Of a stretch of DNA of 64,000 nucleotides, positions 43,985 to 55,740 are shown piece after piece. The translations under genes and the position numbers were made by a program. The stretch spans positions 90,502,575-90,566,574 of the forward strand of contig NC_092872.1 of assembly GCF_028372415.1 (NCBI RefSeq), in the 5' to 3' direction. Every line of letters begins with the position of its first letter. Position 1 is the stretch's first letter. The notes under the pieces are model-generated. The model was not told the origin of the DNA. It did not search any database and saw nothing but the letters and a program-made list of their open reading frames with translations. This DNA comes from Notamacropus eugenii. Taxonomy: Eukaryota; Chordata; Mammalia; Diprotodontia; Macropodidae.

Positions 43985-44290
43985 TGAAGGAGGAGGAGGC
44001 ACTATCAAAGCAGATAAAAGAAGAAGTTGGAGAATATAGTGTCTTGGAAGATGAGGGTAGAGAGCATGTACAGTAGGAATAGAAGCCAACAGTGTCAAAA
44101 GCTTTAGAAAGTTCAGGAAGGATTAGTACAAAAAAGGGTGATTGGATTTGGGGTGATTAGAAAATTATGCATGACTTTCAGCGCATTAGTGGTGGCTGAT
44201 TCCAGCTCAACAAGGGGTTGGAGAAAGAAAGTATAGAAATGACTAAGGTGGATGTTCCCCACTCTCTCCCCTTTCCTTCTGATCACAGAA
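43985..44290 (-). mobile_element. L2 LINE ORF fragment in inverted orientation
   Basis: The minus strand encodes ELESATTNALKVMHNFLI and, further on, KAFDTV, which matches L2 polymerase. It aligns with 44500-44840 on the plus strand (there broken by a SINE) at clearly higher similarity than I would expect for two unrelated L2 copies. Confidence 0.6.
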
Positions 44291-44499
44291 GACAAGGTAT
44301 TCTATGGTCTGCTGGGGCTAATTCTTCAACTTGCATTTTAGCTATCATTCCTTGACTCCTTCTCCAGGAACTAGTTCAATTAGTTATGTCCTCTTTCTAA
44401 TCCTCAAATTTTCCTTTTCCCCTGGCTCTTATATTTGTGTATGAATACAACTCCGGTATTCCCAACTAACAAAAAATTGGGAAAAGGTAAATATGTTTA

Positions 44500-45620
44500 T
44501 CTTTTTCACCCACTTCATTTCTATACATTCCCTTATTGAACAGGATGCAGCCATCATCAATCTACTGAAAGACATGAATAACTTTCTAATCAACCCCGAA
44601 TCCAATCACCCTTTTTTCCCAGTTCTAACCCTCATTGAGTTTTCTCTCCTTCACTCAAAACAAAATCAAGTGCAAGTCACATCGTCATTTCTCTAATGGC
44701 ATGGTCTTCTTCAGCAACAACGAAGGACTAACATGATGCTTTTGACACTGTTGACCTCTATTCCTACTATGTATACTCTCTGCCCTCAAATTGCAAGACA
44801 CTACACTCTTCTGCTTTTCCTTTGTCTGCTTTGCTGGTTTCCAGTTCCTTAATATGTGTTTCTTAAAGGTTTGTCCTTGTCACTCTTTTCCCAGCACAAT
44901 CTCTGGACAGTTTCATTCATTTCCACAGCTTCCACTACTACCTTACACTGATGCCTCCTAAATCTGTATTTCTAGTCCTGACCTTTACTCTCTGAGCTCT
45001 GGGCTCACATCTACAGCTGCCTATAGGACCTCTTTACTTGGATGTCCCACAAATGTTTTTAACAAGCTTGTTCTCTTCCTTATGCACGTTTTTGAATTCT
45101 GTCAGCTGGGCACAATTTCTTTCTGTGGAAGTATCATTCAGTTTCTCTTCCATGTTCCTAGCATTGTAGTTATCACTGACTCTTCCCAATTGCTCTATGT
45201 AAGCACTAAACAAATTCTGTCTACCCAATTCCTACAACATTTCTCCCAAGTGTACCTGATTCTCCATTTCCTCTGCCACTACTCTTGTCCAAACCCTCCT
45301 TACCACATCCCTGACTTAGCACAAAAGTCATTTCTACCTCTATGATCTCTCCTCCTACTGATTCATCCTATAGCTAGCATAATATTTTTATTTGTGGATT
45401 GAATCATGATTATTCTTTTCTAAAAGTCTTTAGTGTTCCCTTATTAATTCATAATTTCAAAATCTTTTTCCTGTCATTTAAAGCAAACTCCGTTGCCTCC
45501 ACAATTTTGTGCCACTTCGCCCTGCTGTTTTTTATTAATATTATTCCTCTCTACACATTCCATACTCCAGTCAAACTAGATTAGACTTTCCCTCCTCAAC
45601 TCTGTCCTGTGCTCTCAACT
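44500..45620 (+). mobile_element. L2 LINE, RT to 3' region
   Basis: 'gatgcagccatcatcaatct' (L2 AATTNLL...), then a SINE tail at 44650-44742, then 'ttttgacactgttgacctct' (AFDTVD), 'gacctctttacttggatgtc', 'cattgtagttatcactgact', 'caatttctcccaagtgtacc'-type sequence and 'tactccagtcaaactagatt'. Many stops; the minus-strand 64-codon and plus-strand 87-codon frames here are incidental. Confidence 0.65.
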
Positions 45621-45644
45621 TCTATACCTAGCTGTAAATATTTG

Positions 45645-45745
45645 TGAAATGAATTCATTTATTGGGCACGTACTAAGTACCCAGACCTGTGCTAGGAACT
45701 GAAGGAAATACAAGAGAAGTAAACAGTCCAATGCTTTCCATCTCA
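45645..45745 (+). repeat. Head of the ancient dispersed repeat
   Basis: 'attgggcacgtactaagtac', 'acctgtgctaggaactgaag', 'agtccaatgctttccatctc'. Confidence 0.45.
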
Positions 45746-45749
45746 TTAA

Positions 45750-46585
45750 GGAAACAAAATATATGATGACAATGATAATGATATCTCTTGTTGATTGACA
45801 CATGAAATAATCAATAAACTCTTCAAGAAGTGAGATGTTTGATTCTCTAAATGCTAGTCTTAAATCACATAACAATGTCTATACTTTGGTTTCTTGTATG
45901 AATAATAATTAATTTAGGATTCTCATCATTAACCTCTAATTCAAAGCAACAAATGTTCCCATCCATTATGGAGAGGGTGAGATTTTTTTTCTCCTCATAG
46001 TAAGTGTGACTATGGAAAGAAAGGAAGACAGAAACAGCACATGAGGTCTATGGGATGTTCCATTTTTGGAAAAGTGGTTCATGAACTGAAAAACGCATCC
46101 TCCATCTCTTTGATAATCATTGTCCTAGAATGTTCCTGAATACCTTAGACAAAAAGGAAGGGAAAAAAGAGTCAAAGTACCAAGACCATTGGAGTTCCCA
46201 TTGCCAGACATGTATGCTTCCTTCCTCATTCAATTCTGGCAAGCAGATGGCTCCAAGAACAGAAGAAAGTGCCATTCCTTGAAAATGCTTGACTCATTTT
46301 CCATTTTGTGGTAGATGATTTTGCTCATTTAGAGCAATTCTTTTGAAATGGGAAGGAGAATTTGTCATGAGAAAGGAAGTTCATTTTTTGAAGAAAAAGT
46401 ATATTCCTACAGAATGAAAGTAGACTTTTAATGAAACAAGGAATTTCTAATCATTCCTAATGAAAACACCAGAGTTGCATAGAAACTTTGAAGCAGAATC
46501 ACCAGAATCACAAGAAATATAAGACAAACATGCATGAGTTTATAATCCTAAGTAATCCTAAGTAACCAAACAAAGGTAAGCTATG
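45750..46585. other. Unassigned sequence
   Basis: No gene or repeat family recognised. Confidence 0.35.
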
Positions 46586-46599
46586 TGCATTCTAATATG

Positions 46600-46672
46600 A
46601 GATTGCATGTGTGTGTATAAAATATATATGTATGCATGTAAGTATATATGTATGTATGTATGCATATATGTG
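46600..46672. repeat. (TG)/(TATG)n simple repeat
   Basis: 'tatatatgtatgcatgtaag' and 'tatgtatgtatgtatgcata' tracts, directly upstream of a SINE. Confidence 0.85.
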
Positions 46673-46935
46673 GCAGTTACACAATGCAGTGGATACAGTA
46701 CCAGGTCTGAAGTCAGGAAGACCTCAATTCAAATCTGGCCTCAGATATTAGCTGTGTGACCATGAATAAGTCATTTAATTTCTGTATGCCTCAGTTTCCC
46801 CATCTGTAAAACATGGATAATAATAGCATCTACCCCCCAGAGCTGTTGTGAGGATCAGATGAGATAATAATTGTAAAACTCTTAGAAAAGTGTCTAGTAC
46901 ATGGTAGCTGCTATGTAAATATTAGTTATTAGTTA
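46673..46935 (+). mobile_element. tRNA/CORE SINE (MIR-like), nearly complete
   Basis: 'acacaatgcagtggatacag' (A-box region), 'ctcaattcaaatctggcctc' (B box), 'tagctgtgtgaccatgaata', 'ccccatctgtaaaacatgga', 'gttgtgaggatcagatgaga', 'atggtagctgctatgtaaat'. Confidence 0.8.
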
Positions 46936-47039
46936 TTTTTGTTTTTCATTATTACTACTCGTTCCTTCTGAACTCTATTGTCATTAGGTGTAATAGAGGG
47001 AGTTCTAATTAAGCAGAAGGCCTGGGAGTGTTTCTGTTA

Positions 47040-48622
47040 TCTTTTAATGATCCTATAAAAAAGAAAGGAAAGGGAAGGAAAGAGGAATACACAGAGAGGG
47101 CTGAGAGAAAGATTGGTGAAAATTATCTCAAATAACTGGAGCACACAAGTAAAAGTCTATATAAACAAGGAGGAAGGAATGAGGGAGGGGATGACACTTG
47201 AAGTTTACTCTCATCTGAATTCATTAAAAGAAGGAAGAATACATATATATAGTTGAGTATAGAAATACATTTCACTCAACAGGGAAAGAGGAGAGAAAAT
47301 GAAGAGGTGAAAGGGAAAACTAAAAGGAAGGATAAATTAAAGGAAGTGTTTTTCCTAAGCAAAACAACCCCTGAGGAGAGAAAAAGGGTGACAATATAAA
47401 TAAATTAAAGGAGCAAGGAAAAAATTATATTTCATTTCTATGGATAGGGGAAGAATTCATGACCAAAAACAAGGAATAGAGAAACCACAGAAGGTAAAAT
47501 GGACAATTTTGATTATATTAAATTAAGATGTATCTGCACAAACAAAATCAATGCAGCTAAAATTAGAAGATAAGCAGGTAGATAGGGGAAATTTTTGCTG
47601 CAGTTTTCTCTGATAAAGGTCTTATTTCTAAGACATATAGGGAGCTGATTCAAATCTATTAAAATAAGAGCTATTCACCAATTAATAGTCAAAGGCTATG
47701 AACAAGTAGTTTTCAGAATAGCTTTCTAAGCTATTGATAACCATATATAAATATTCTAGATCACTAATAATTAGAGATACACAAATTAAAACAACTCTGA
47801 GGTTCCACTTCATACCCATCAGATTAGTAGAGTTGACAAAAATAGAAAATGACAAATGTTGAGGAGCTATTGGTAAATAGGTTGCATTGTTGGTGGAATT
47901 GTAAACGGGTCTAGCCACTTTGGAAAGCAATTTGGAACTATGCCCCAAAAGTTATTAAAATGAATATATCATTTCAGCTATTGATAGCATATTAGTTCTG
48001 CTGTATCCCAATGAGATAAAAAGAAAGAGAAAGAAAGTTTATGTGTGCAAAAATAATTGTGACAGCTTTTTGTGGTAATAAAAAATGGAAACCAAAGGGA
48101 ATATTCATCTCATTGCTGTTGGGGAATACCTGAACAAGTTATGATATATGAAAGTGTTGTAATACTGTTGCACTATAAGATTATGAAGAAGATGGTTTCA
48201 GAGAAAACTGGGAAGACTTGTGGCAACTGATGCAGAGTGAAATGAGTAGAATCAAGAAAACATTTTCTATGATAACAATATTGTAAAGACAAACAATTTC
48301 GAAATGCTTAGAAGCTCTGACCAATCACAGAAGACTCATCATCAAACATGATATTCAATATCCTAAAAAGGAATGATAGACTCTGAGTGCAGGTTAAGAT
48401 TTTTTATACATGGCCAGTGTGGGAGTTTGTTCTGTTTGAGTTAGCTTGGGTATACATGGTCTTCTTCGAAAATGAAGGATGAACACACACACAACACATA
48501 CTTATAACAAGGGTTTTGCTCTTGCTTTCTAAGTGTAGAGAGAGGGAGAGGGAAAGTGGGAAGGAGAAAAGGCAAAATTTTGCTGATTGAAAAGAAAATA
48601 AATTTAATTTAAAAAGAATGAC
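47040..48622 (+). mobile_element. Old L1: inter-ORF region joined to ORF2 C-terminus
   Basis: 47050-47420 is inter-ORF sequence ('gtgaaaattatctcaaataa', 'ttactctcatctgaattcat'). From about 47423 it is ORF2 C-terminus ('gaaaatggacaattttgatt', 'aaaacaactctgaggttcca', 'ttgcattgttggtggaattg', 'ttggaactatgccccaaaag'). A 3' UTR and A-rich tail end at 48622. Endonuclease and RT are missing. Many stops; the SINE-like tail 'gtcttcttcgaaaatgaagg' is at 48461. Confidence 0.8.
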
Positions 48623-48629
48623 TCCTGAA

Positions 48630-49285
48630 GCATAGGTGGAGTTGAGATCTCATTTGTCCAAGAGATGAATTACTTACCTTTAATTTATTGACATATATAT
48701 AAGTTAATATAATATAATACTTTATTGCCTTGTTGAATCTGTGTGTTCATTTGTGTGGATGCTCATATCAGTGGTGCAGCTCCCAACACTTTAAAGCCTT
48801 CTTGTTTTATATTATTATAGTCAATAACTTGTCCTTATCGTTCCACAAACCTCTATCCCATGAAATGATGTCTATTCATTAGTCCTTTTCATATTCCTGA
48901 GGTACCTCCTCCAATCCTTAACAGAATTTGGAGGTGAGGTATTGGATCCATCATGTAAAATATTATATATAATGCCAGATTTTTTTCAGTGTTTTGACCA
49001 GTTGGATTTTTCTTCTCTTCTTCCTATTTTTATTTATTTTTAAATTATTTGTCATAAGGCATAGTTCTTTGGAAAGAGATAAAGGAGAAGATAAAGGGGG
49101 AAATCTGTAAATGTAAATTTACAATGCAAAGTGAAATATACAGATACATGTAAATGCAATGTAAAGACAAAAGACATCAGTAAAAATCTGTTCAACGTAT
49201 TTCTGAGGTGCCGAGATAGCAGTGAAACTGATCATCTGGTATCTCAAATGATCTTACTCTTCACCTTTGGCTCTTAGGAAATCCT
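48630..49285. other. Unassigned AT-rich sequence
   Basis: No gene recognised; AT-rich patches at 48690-48720 and 49020-49060. Confidence 0.35.
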
Positions 49286-49289
49286 GATC

Positions 49290-49545
49290 CCTTCAAGATA
49301 GTGCCTTCTTCAGGAGATTTTCCCAGGTCTCCCAGATGCTGGTGCCTTCTCTTCAAGTTATACATCCCCTCTACTCTATAGGTATCATGTATTTACCTAT
49401 TTATCTACATGCAGCCTCTCCCATTAGAGCATAAGCTCCTTGAGGGAAGGGGATGTTTTCACTCTTTCCTTTTCATCCTCAAAGCTTATCCTCTCAGTGC
49501 CTGGTACAAAATTAGCATTTAATAAATGCTGGTTGATGGATTGTT
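49290..49545 (+). mobile_element. L2 LINE 3' end
   Basis: 'atttatctacatgcagcctc', 'cccattagagcataagctcc', 'ttgagggaaggggatgtttt', 'tcagtgcctggtacaaaatt', 'taataaatgctggttgatgg'. Confidence 0.75.
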
Positions 49546-49589
49546 TCTTCTCCAAACATGACCAGCTCACCCCCTTTTCTGGTCCTGAA

Positions 49590-49765
49590 TTGGATCATAG
49601 ATCTAGAGCTAGAAAGGATCTCAATCTAGTCTAATGGTCTCATTTTACATATGAGAAAACTGAGGCCCACGAAGATTAAGTGACAATCAACCTCACAAAG
49701 GTAATAAGCATCAGGGGCAGGATCTGAACACACATCATCTGACCACAGAGGTAAAAAAAATTCTT
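49590..49765 (-). mobile_element. MIR-type SINE
   Basis: 'tagagctagaaaggatctca', 'tctcattttacatatgagaa', 'aactgaggcccacgaagatt', 'ggggcaggatctgaacacac'. Confidence 0.7.
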
Positions 49766-49790
49766 TCTGCTGCCATACTCCCTCAACTAT

Positions 49791-49791
<1 letters not shown>

Positions 49792-49841
<50 letters not shown>
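49792..49841. repeat. (TG)n microsatellite
   Basis: About 23 TG dinucleotides, nearly perfect. Confidence 0.95.
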
Positions 49842-49844
<3 letters not shown>

Positions 49845-50094
49845 GCATTTATGCCTTTTCTCATGTGCAAATCATCATTGGAGATCTGTTATAGACTATT
49901 TATACTTCCCATAAATCTGTCCATTGCTCCTTTGGTTATTTGTAATTTTGGCTCCTCCAAAGAATATCATAATTCCTTGATTTGTAGCCTTTTGGCATCA
50001 TCAGGAGAATATTAACAGGAAAAAAGTGAGCTTTTGAAGAAGCAAACGTTTTAAGATCACTAAAACAATACAATTCAATGACAGGATGTGTTGC

Positions 50095-50660
50095 TGGACA
50101 GACCCGTAGATATTGTCATGGAGTCTGTCCATAACCTTTATTTTATAGATAGGCCTAGAGTGCTTAAGTGATAATGGACAGAGTCTGGATTTGAACTCAG
50201 TTCTCTTGACTCCAAATTTAGTGCTTTTTACATTTCACCAGTGATCCAACTCACTGAATATGTGTCATGTCTATCCAAGATCTAGCAAGCTCATTGTATT
50301 ATGATTGGGAGCAATTATTTAACGGCATGTTTTATTCTAAGCTATATCTATTTTTCATTCACTTTGATTTCCAGTTTCAATGGTTAAACCGACATCTTTT
50401 TTGCATTACTATGTATTTTACTGAGGCTTTGTCGTATTGGGGGACTTAATGCAATTAGTACTATATTATCTGTAAGCACTTGGAAGCCCACATTGTCCTC
50501 TTTTTGCTTGGACTATGTACACACAACATCCACCATTATCCTGGCAAATGCCTCAAAGGTCATTGAGTTTAAAGGCAGAAGGGACCTTAGAAATCTAATT
50601 CAACACCTTCATTTTAGGAAAGAGGAAACAAACTTAGATTGTGACTTGCCCTCCCGCAAA
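50095..50660 (-). mobile_element. Two MIR-type SINE fragments
   Basis: Fragment 1 at 50095-50240 ('aacctttattttatagatag', 'tctggatttgaactcagttc'); fragment 2 at 50555-50660 ('aaaggcagaagggaccttag', 'caacaccttcattttaggaa'). The 300 bases between show nothing recognised. Confidence 0.55.
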
Positions 50661-50699
50661 AACCTTCCCCTCTTCCTAACTTCCCCATTTCTGTTAAGA

Positions 50700-51432
50700 A
50701 TACCACAGTCCTTTCAGTCAGGAAAATTCACAACCTGAGTCATCCTCAGATCTTCCCTCTTCCTCACTCTTCTCATTCAATTCATTGACAAGTCTTGCCA
50801 ATCAACCCTCTTACTGTTTCTCATACAAGATACTCCATTTTCCACCTCCAGGCTTTTATACAAGCCCCCATGCCTAGAATGCACTCCATCTTTACCTCCA
50901 CCTAACAGAATCCCTAGATTCAAAGCTCAGCTTAGTTGCCACCTCCTACAGAAAGCCTATTCTGATCATTCCAGTTGGTACGGCACTCTCCCTACCCCAA
51001 TTCCATTTCTTTTCTAAAATTTTTTTTGAAATATTTTTTACTTTTCCCCAGTTACATGTTTAAACTATTTTAAACTTTTTTTTTTAAGTTTTGAGTTCCA
51101 AACTCTATGCCTCCCTCCTCTCTTCCTTCCCTACGATGGTAAGTGATCTGATATAGCTTATACGTGCATATATATACAACATGTAAACAGGTATTATATA
51201 TATAATATACATCACATATGTTTACTTATTTACATGTTGTTCTATATGTTTACATATATATAACATGTTTTATATATATTTATTTACCTGTTTACATGTT
51301 ATTTCACTGAACAGTTCTGAGAGCAAAGACTTTATTGCTGGACATTTTTTTTGTCTTCCTGTCCCCTGTGTCTAGTGCAGTGTCTGGCACATGGTAGTAG
51401 GTACTTAATAAATGCTTACTGAGTTAAACTGA
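50700..51432 (+). mobile_element. L2 LINE 3' region split by an L1 end
   Basis: Left part 50700-51012: 'gccaatcaaccctcttactg', 'caggcttttatacaagcccc', 'agctcagcttagttgccacc', 'cctattctgatcattccagt'. Right part 51301-51432: 'gagcaaagactttattgctg', 'gtgtctagtgcagtgtctgg', 'taataaatgcttactgagtt'. Both in L2 order. Confidence 0.7.
51013..51300 (-). mobile_element. L1 3' UTR end inserted in the L2
   Basis: 'tttttacttttccccagtta catg' with T-rich start, then 'gttttgagttccaaactcta', 'tcctctcttccttccctacg', 'tgatctgatatagcttatac'. An AT-rich, partly palindromic stretch with repeated 'tgtttacatgtt'-like words follows at 51160-51300. Confidence 0.65.
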
Positions 51433-51439
51433 ATTCAAT

Positions 51440-51535
51440 TGCTCAAGGTTACAGAAATAATGAGTAACAGAACTAGGATTCAAAGTCAAGTACTCTGATT
51501 GTAAATCTAAGGCCATTTCCACTTAGCCTCACTTG
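51440..51535 (-). mobile_element. MIR-type SINE fragment
   Basis: 'ttgctcaaggttacagaaat', 'cagaactaggattcaaagtc'. Confidence 0.5.
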
Positions 51536-51899
51536 ATATTTTAATACTCGTTCAATTATTGAATAAAATTAGCTCTGCAGTTCCATTTGTCACAGAGTCT
51601 TCAATAATTTTTAACATGTCATAGGTATGTCAATGGATCTGTGATCTCATCAGTGTGGGGATTCTATCCACTATAAAGATCTCAACTCTTCTTCATCTTC
51701 CTAACCTGGGAAGTTCTTGTCTCCATCCCTTCACAAATCTACCCAGTATGCTGGAGATCTTACTTGAAGTCTTTTTATATTTGGTGGATGGTGAGATGCC
51801 CATGTTGTCCCTTGAATTCATTACTTGTCTCACTTTCTCCTTCAATTGCACATATTCTGAATTATGGGTTACTTGTTAGTAGGTCATCATTCAATTCTA

Positions 51900-52500
51900 T
51901 TCAATTTAAGAAACTTTGAAACCTTACTGCGCTCAAGACACTGTGCTTGGCAATGACAAAAATAAAAAAGCCATTCTTGCCCTCAAGAAGCTTACATTAC
52001 TCTAGGAGAAGGGGATACAAGATATGCATAAATAAATAAATAAATATTTATGAGAGAACACTAAGGTGGAGGAGAGTTTCATATAGACTTAAACTTAAGA
52101 GGAAATTAAAATTCTGAGAAGTTTAAATAGGTAGGGAACTCTAGATATGGAGGACAGCTTGTGCTAAGATAAGAAGATGAGACAGAATATTAAATTTGAA
52201 TGGGTTAGGTTGACTGGAATGTTAAGTGTATTAAAAGGAGGAGTATAAAATAAACCTGGAAAGATTGGTTGGATTCCAAATTTTTCAGAGCTTTAAATGC
52301 CAAGCTTGAGAGTTTGGCTTAGTGTCAATAGATAGCCACAGAAGCTTCCTGAGCAAATGAGTCACATGGTCAGATTATTTTGGCAACTATGTACAAAATG
52401 GATTGGAAAGGAGAAAGACTAAAAGCTAATTGTGATTGGGAGGATATTGCAATGATTCAGGAGAGAAGAGGTCCTGAACCAAAGTGGTGGTATATGAGAT
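51900..52500 (+). repeat. Ancient dispersed mammalian repeat, longest copy
   Basis: Head 'caagacactgtgcttggcaa', 'ccctcaagaagcttacatta'. Body 'gcttgtgctaagataagaag', 'tcagagctttaaatgccaag', 'gagcaaatgagtcacatggt', 'attgcaatgattcaggagag'. Shares order with 9715-10010. Class unknown to me. Confidence 0.5.
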
Positions 52501-52504
52501 TAAT

Positions 52505-52668
52505 AATAATAATATGCTTTAAGATTTGCAAAACTCTTTATGTATGTTAACTCATTTAATCCTCACAACTCTGTGAAGTAAACGCTATTATTATCTCCAC
52601 TTTATAAATGAAGCAATTGAAATACAGATGGGTTATATGATTTGCCAAGGGTCATCCATCTAGTTGCA
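52505..52668 (-). mobile_element. MIR-type SINE
   Basis: 'taagatttgcaaaactcttt', 'gttaactcatttaatcctca', 'caactctgtgaagtaaacgc', 'atttgccaagggtcatccat'. Confidence 0.65.
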
Positions 52669-52669
52669 T

Positions 52670-53335
52670 ATATACACATATAACCAGGGCACTGGCTTAG
52701 AGGGGATATTCACACCTCCAGTACTTCAGGTCTACCAATAATAATGCTAGCAGTTGGCAATGTAATCTATCAATTTCTGCTCCCCACTAGTGGTGTGAGG
52801 TCTTTCCTAGGGGTATAGAATGGCATGTAGTCTCTGATTGTGTTGTTCTGTGTTGGTCATGTGTGGCTGCTCCTTGACAATGATTCATTAGTCCTGGGGT
52901 CACTTTGTGCCTCTCCTCTGTTCTTAGCTTTCAGCTTCAGCTGGAAGTCAAACTAAATCTTCCCATGAGAGAAGGAATGGGTTCTTCCACTGCACTTTTA
53001 GGTTAAAGGTTGATGTTTTTCTACTACAACTCATCTGGAAAAGGCAACACACTCATACAACCACTAGAAGGGATGTGTCTATTTCTCTGAGTCATGGTTA
53101 TGATGGTCATTTTGTCTCTGAAAGGAAATTCCTCATCTCGAACTCAAAGCTCTTAGGAACAAATATTGAGGGACCCAGCAATCTAATATCTTTAGGCTGA
53201 AATTTATTTTTGAAGCTCAACTCCTTGTTCATCAAGAGCCACACAACATCTCTGCCCTTTTGACCTATAGTCAGAAAGTTGATGTAACTGCCCACTTAAC
53301 TTCCATTTGCTAAATTACTCCCAATAAACTTCCAT
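52670..53335. other. Unassigned sequence
   Basis: Single-copy looking DNA; a 62-codon minus-strand frame at 53107-53295 has no known domain. Confidence 0.35.
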
Positions 53336-53340
53336 TTAAA

Positions 53341-53555
53341 GCAAGGGTTCTCAGCCTTTTTTTTGTACCATAGACCCCTTTGGTCATCTAGAAAAGTCTA
53401 CAGAGTAAGGTTCTTCTCAGAATAATATTTTTTTCACTCACAAAATAAAGCACACAGCATCAAAAAGAGAAATAATTATATTAAAATGTGGTTATCAAAA
53501 AATATTTTTAAGTTCACAGACCCCAGATTGAATCCCTGTTCAAAGGTTACCCTGT
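53341..53555. mobile_element. hAT-like MITE, uninterrupted
   Basis: Left end 'caagggttctcagcc', right end (reverse complement) 'cagggattcaatc'. Flanks 'tttaaagc' and 'ttcaaagg' agree in six of eight positions, fitting an 8-bp target duplication. Internal 'agttcacagacccc' is shared with 12952-13372. Confidence 0.65.
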
Positions 53556-53559
53556 CAGC

Positions 53560-54240
53560 AAATTGCCAAAAGCTACCTAGATTTGGGGGGCAATTACTCA
53601 ATACCCCAAATCTTTTGGATGTCATGAAAATATGCTTGAGTTAGTAACATTTATGTGCATAGCAGTTCAGCAAGAATCTGCCCTTGTGTGTATTTTAAAA
53701 TCCTAGAAGATTCTTGGCTAAATGACTAGCACTGGTGGAGCATAGTGTGGTGCTATACTGGCTGGCAAGGGGGATTTGTTCTTCCTCACTGCCCTTACCC
53801 ACTTCCTTTGTGGGCATGGTTTGGTCATTTCCTTCATGCTTTCAGCTCTACCTCTGGGAAAGGCTTGATTTCTCTTTCAAACCCACATCAGGAACAAAAT
53901 GGGTGATGAAAGTATCAAGGTCACTTTGCTCATACCTGTCACGAGTTCTCCCACTCAAAACTACTGACCCATTTGTCGCCTTTGATGTTATAAAAGTGAA
54001 TCAGTTCTCCCAACTATAGTTCTGAGCTTCTAACCAAGGAAATTACTTGATGAATATATGCTGCAGCTGTAGAATCCATTTAGCACTTTTCTCTTTCACA
54101 TGCCTTCATATGGTCTTTTTCTTGAGTAATGAAATTCATGGAGTAGTAATGCAATGGTTAACTACATTTATCCTATTTTTTAAAAAGCCAACAATACAAT
54201 AGAAAGTGAAAGTAACTGTTTCATAATAGGTTTTCCGGGA
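53560..54240. other. Unassigned sequence
   Basis: No repeat recognised. A 94-codon plus-strand frame at 53735-54019 has no domain I recognise and no supporting splice framework. Confidence 0.35.
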
Positions 54241-55619
54241 AAAGGCTCCACTTCTTTTTAATGCCATTTATTTATTTATTTTTAATGGGTTTTTTTCTCG
54301 AGTTCCAAATCTCTTCCTCGTATCATTTTCTCCCACACCCACTAAGAAGGAAATCAACATGACATCAATTAAACAAGTGAAATCATGTACAATATATTTT
54401 CATATTAGCTATTTTTTTAAAAAAGCAAGAAAAATAAAGTGAGAAAATTGGCAATTTGCCGTCAGAGTCCGAAGTTTCTCTCTCTGGAGGTGAAAAGCAT
54501 TTTTTTTTTATCATGAGTCCTTCGGCATTGTCTTGGATCATTGTATTGATCAGAGTAGTCAAATCTTTCACAACTGGTCATCATTACAACATTGTTGTTA
54601 CTGTGCACAATGATCTCCCAGTTCTTCTCATTTACTTTTGCATCAATTCATTTAGGTCTTGCCATATTTTTCTGAAACCACCCTTCCCCCTTGTCATTTC
54701 TTTATTGCACAATATATAGTATACCATCATAATCACAGGACACAAATTGCTTTTCCCCAACTGATATACCTTCCCTTGATTTCCAATTCTTTGCCACCAC
54801 AAAAAGAGCTGCTATAAATATTTTTATAAATATAGGTCTTTTTTCTTTGTCCTTGATTTTGGGATACAGAGCTGGTAGTGTAATTGCTGGGTCAAAGCGT
54901 GAGCACAGTTTTACAGTCCTTTGGGCCTAGTTCCAAATAATTCTCTGGACTGATTAGACCAGCTTACTATTCCAACCACAATTCATTAGGATACTTCTTT
55001 TTTCTTCATCCCCTGGAGCATTTGGTATTTCTGATAGGTGTGAGGTGGTACCTCAGAGTTGTTTTAATTTGCCTTTCTCTAACTGCTAGTAATTTAGAGC
55101 ATTTTTGTGTGTGTGTGCCTATAGATACCTTTGATTTCTTCTGAAAACTGTCTATTTATACCCTTTGACCATTTATCATTTGGGAATGGCTCTTATTTTT
55201 ACAAATTTAATTCAGTTCTGCACTCAGTATATATTTGAGAAATGAGTTCTTTATCAGAAAAACTTGCCGTAAAAATTTTTGATATTATTTCATTGTCTAT
55301 GGAATCTTTCAGCAAAATATATTTTCTATGATTATCCCTTTAAATTGGGTCTATATTCTATTTTTGCTTTGTCTGAGATCATAATTGCTACCTTTGTCTT
55401 TTTTACTGCAGCTGAATGAAGCATAATAAATTCTGCTCCAGCTCTTTATTTTAACTCTACGTATCATTCTGTTACAAGTGTGTCTCTCATAAACAACATA
55501 CTGTTCGATTTTGGTTTCTAAACGATTCTGCGATCCACTTTCATTTTGTGAATGAGCTCATCCCATTCACATTCATAAGGATTACCAACTACAGTTACTT
55601 TCCTCCATCCCATTTCTTT

Positions 55620-55740
55620 TGTTTCTTTCTGTCTCTCTCTGTCTCTGTCTCTCTCTGTCTCTATCTCTCTCTCTGTCTCTCTGTCTCTTTCTCTGTCTTT
55701 CTTTCTCTCTGCTCTGTCTCTCTCTCTCTGTCCCTCCTTA
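55620..55740. repeat. (CT)n / CTCTGT-rich tract
   Basis: Pyrimidine-only on the plus strand apart from scattered G ('ctctctctgtctctgtctct'), within the L1 inter-ORF region. Confidence 0.9.
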
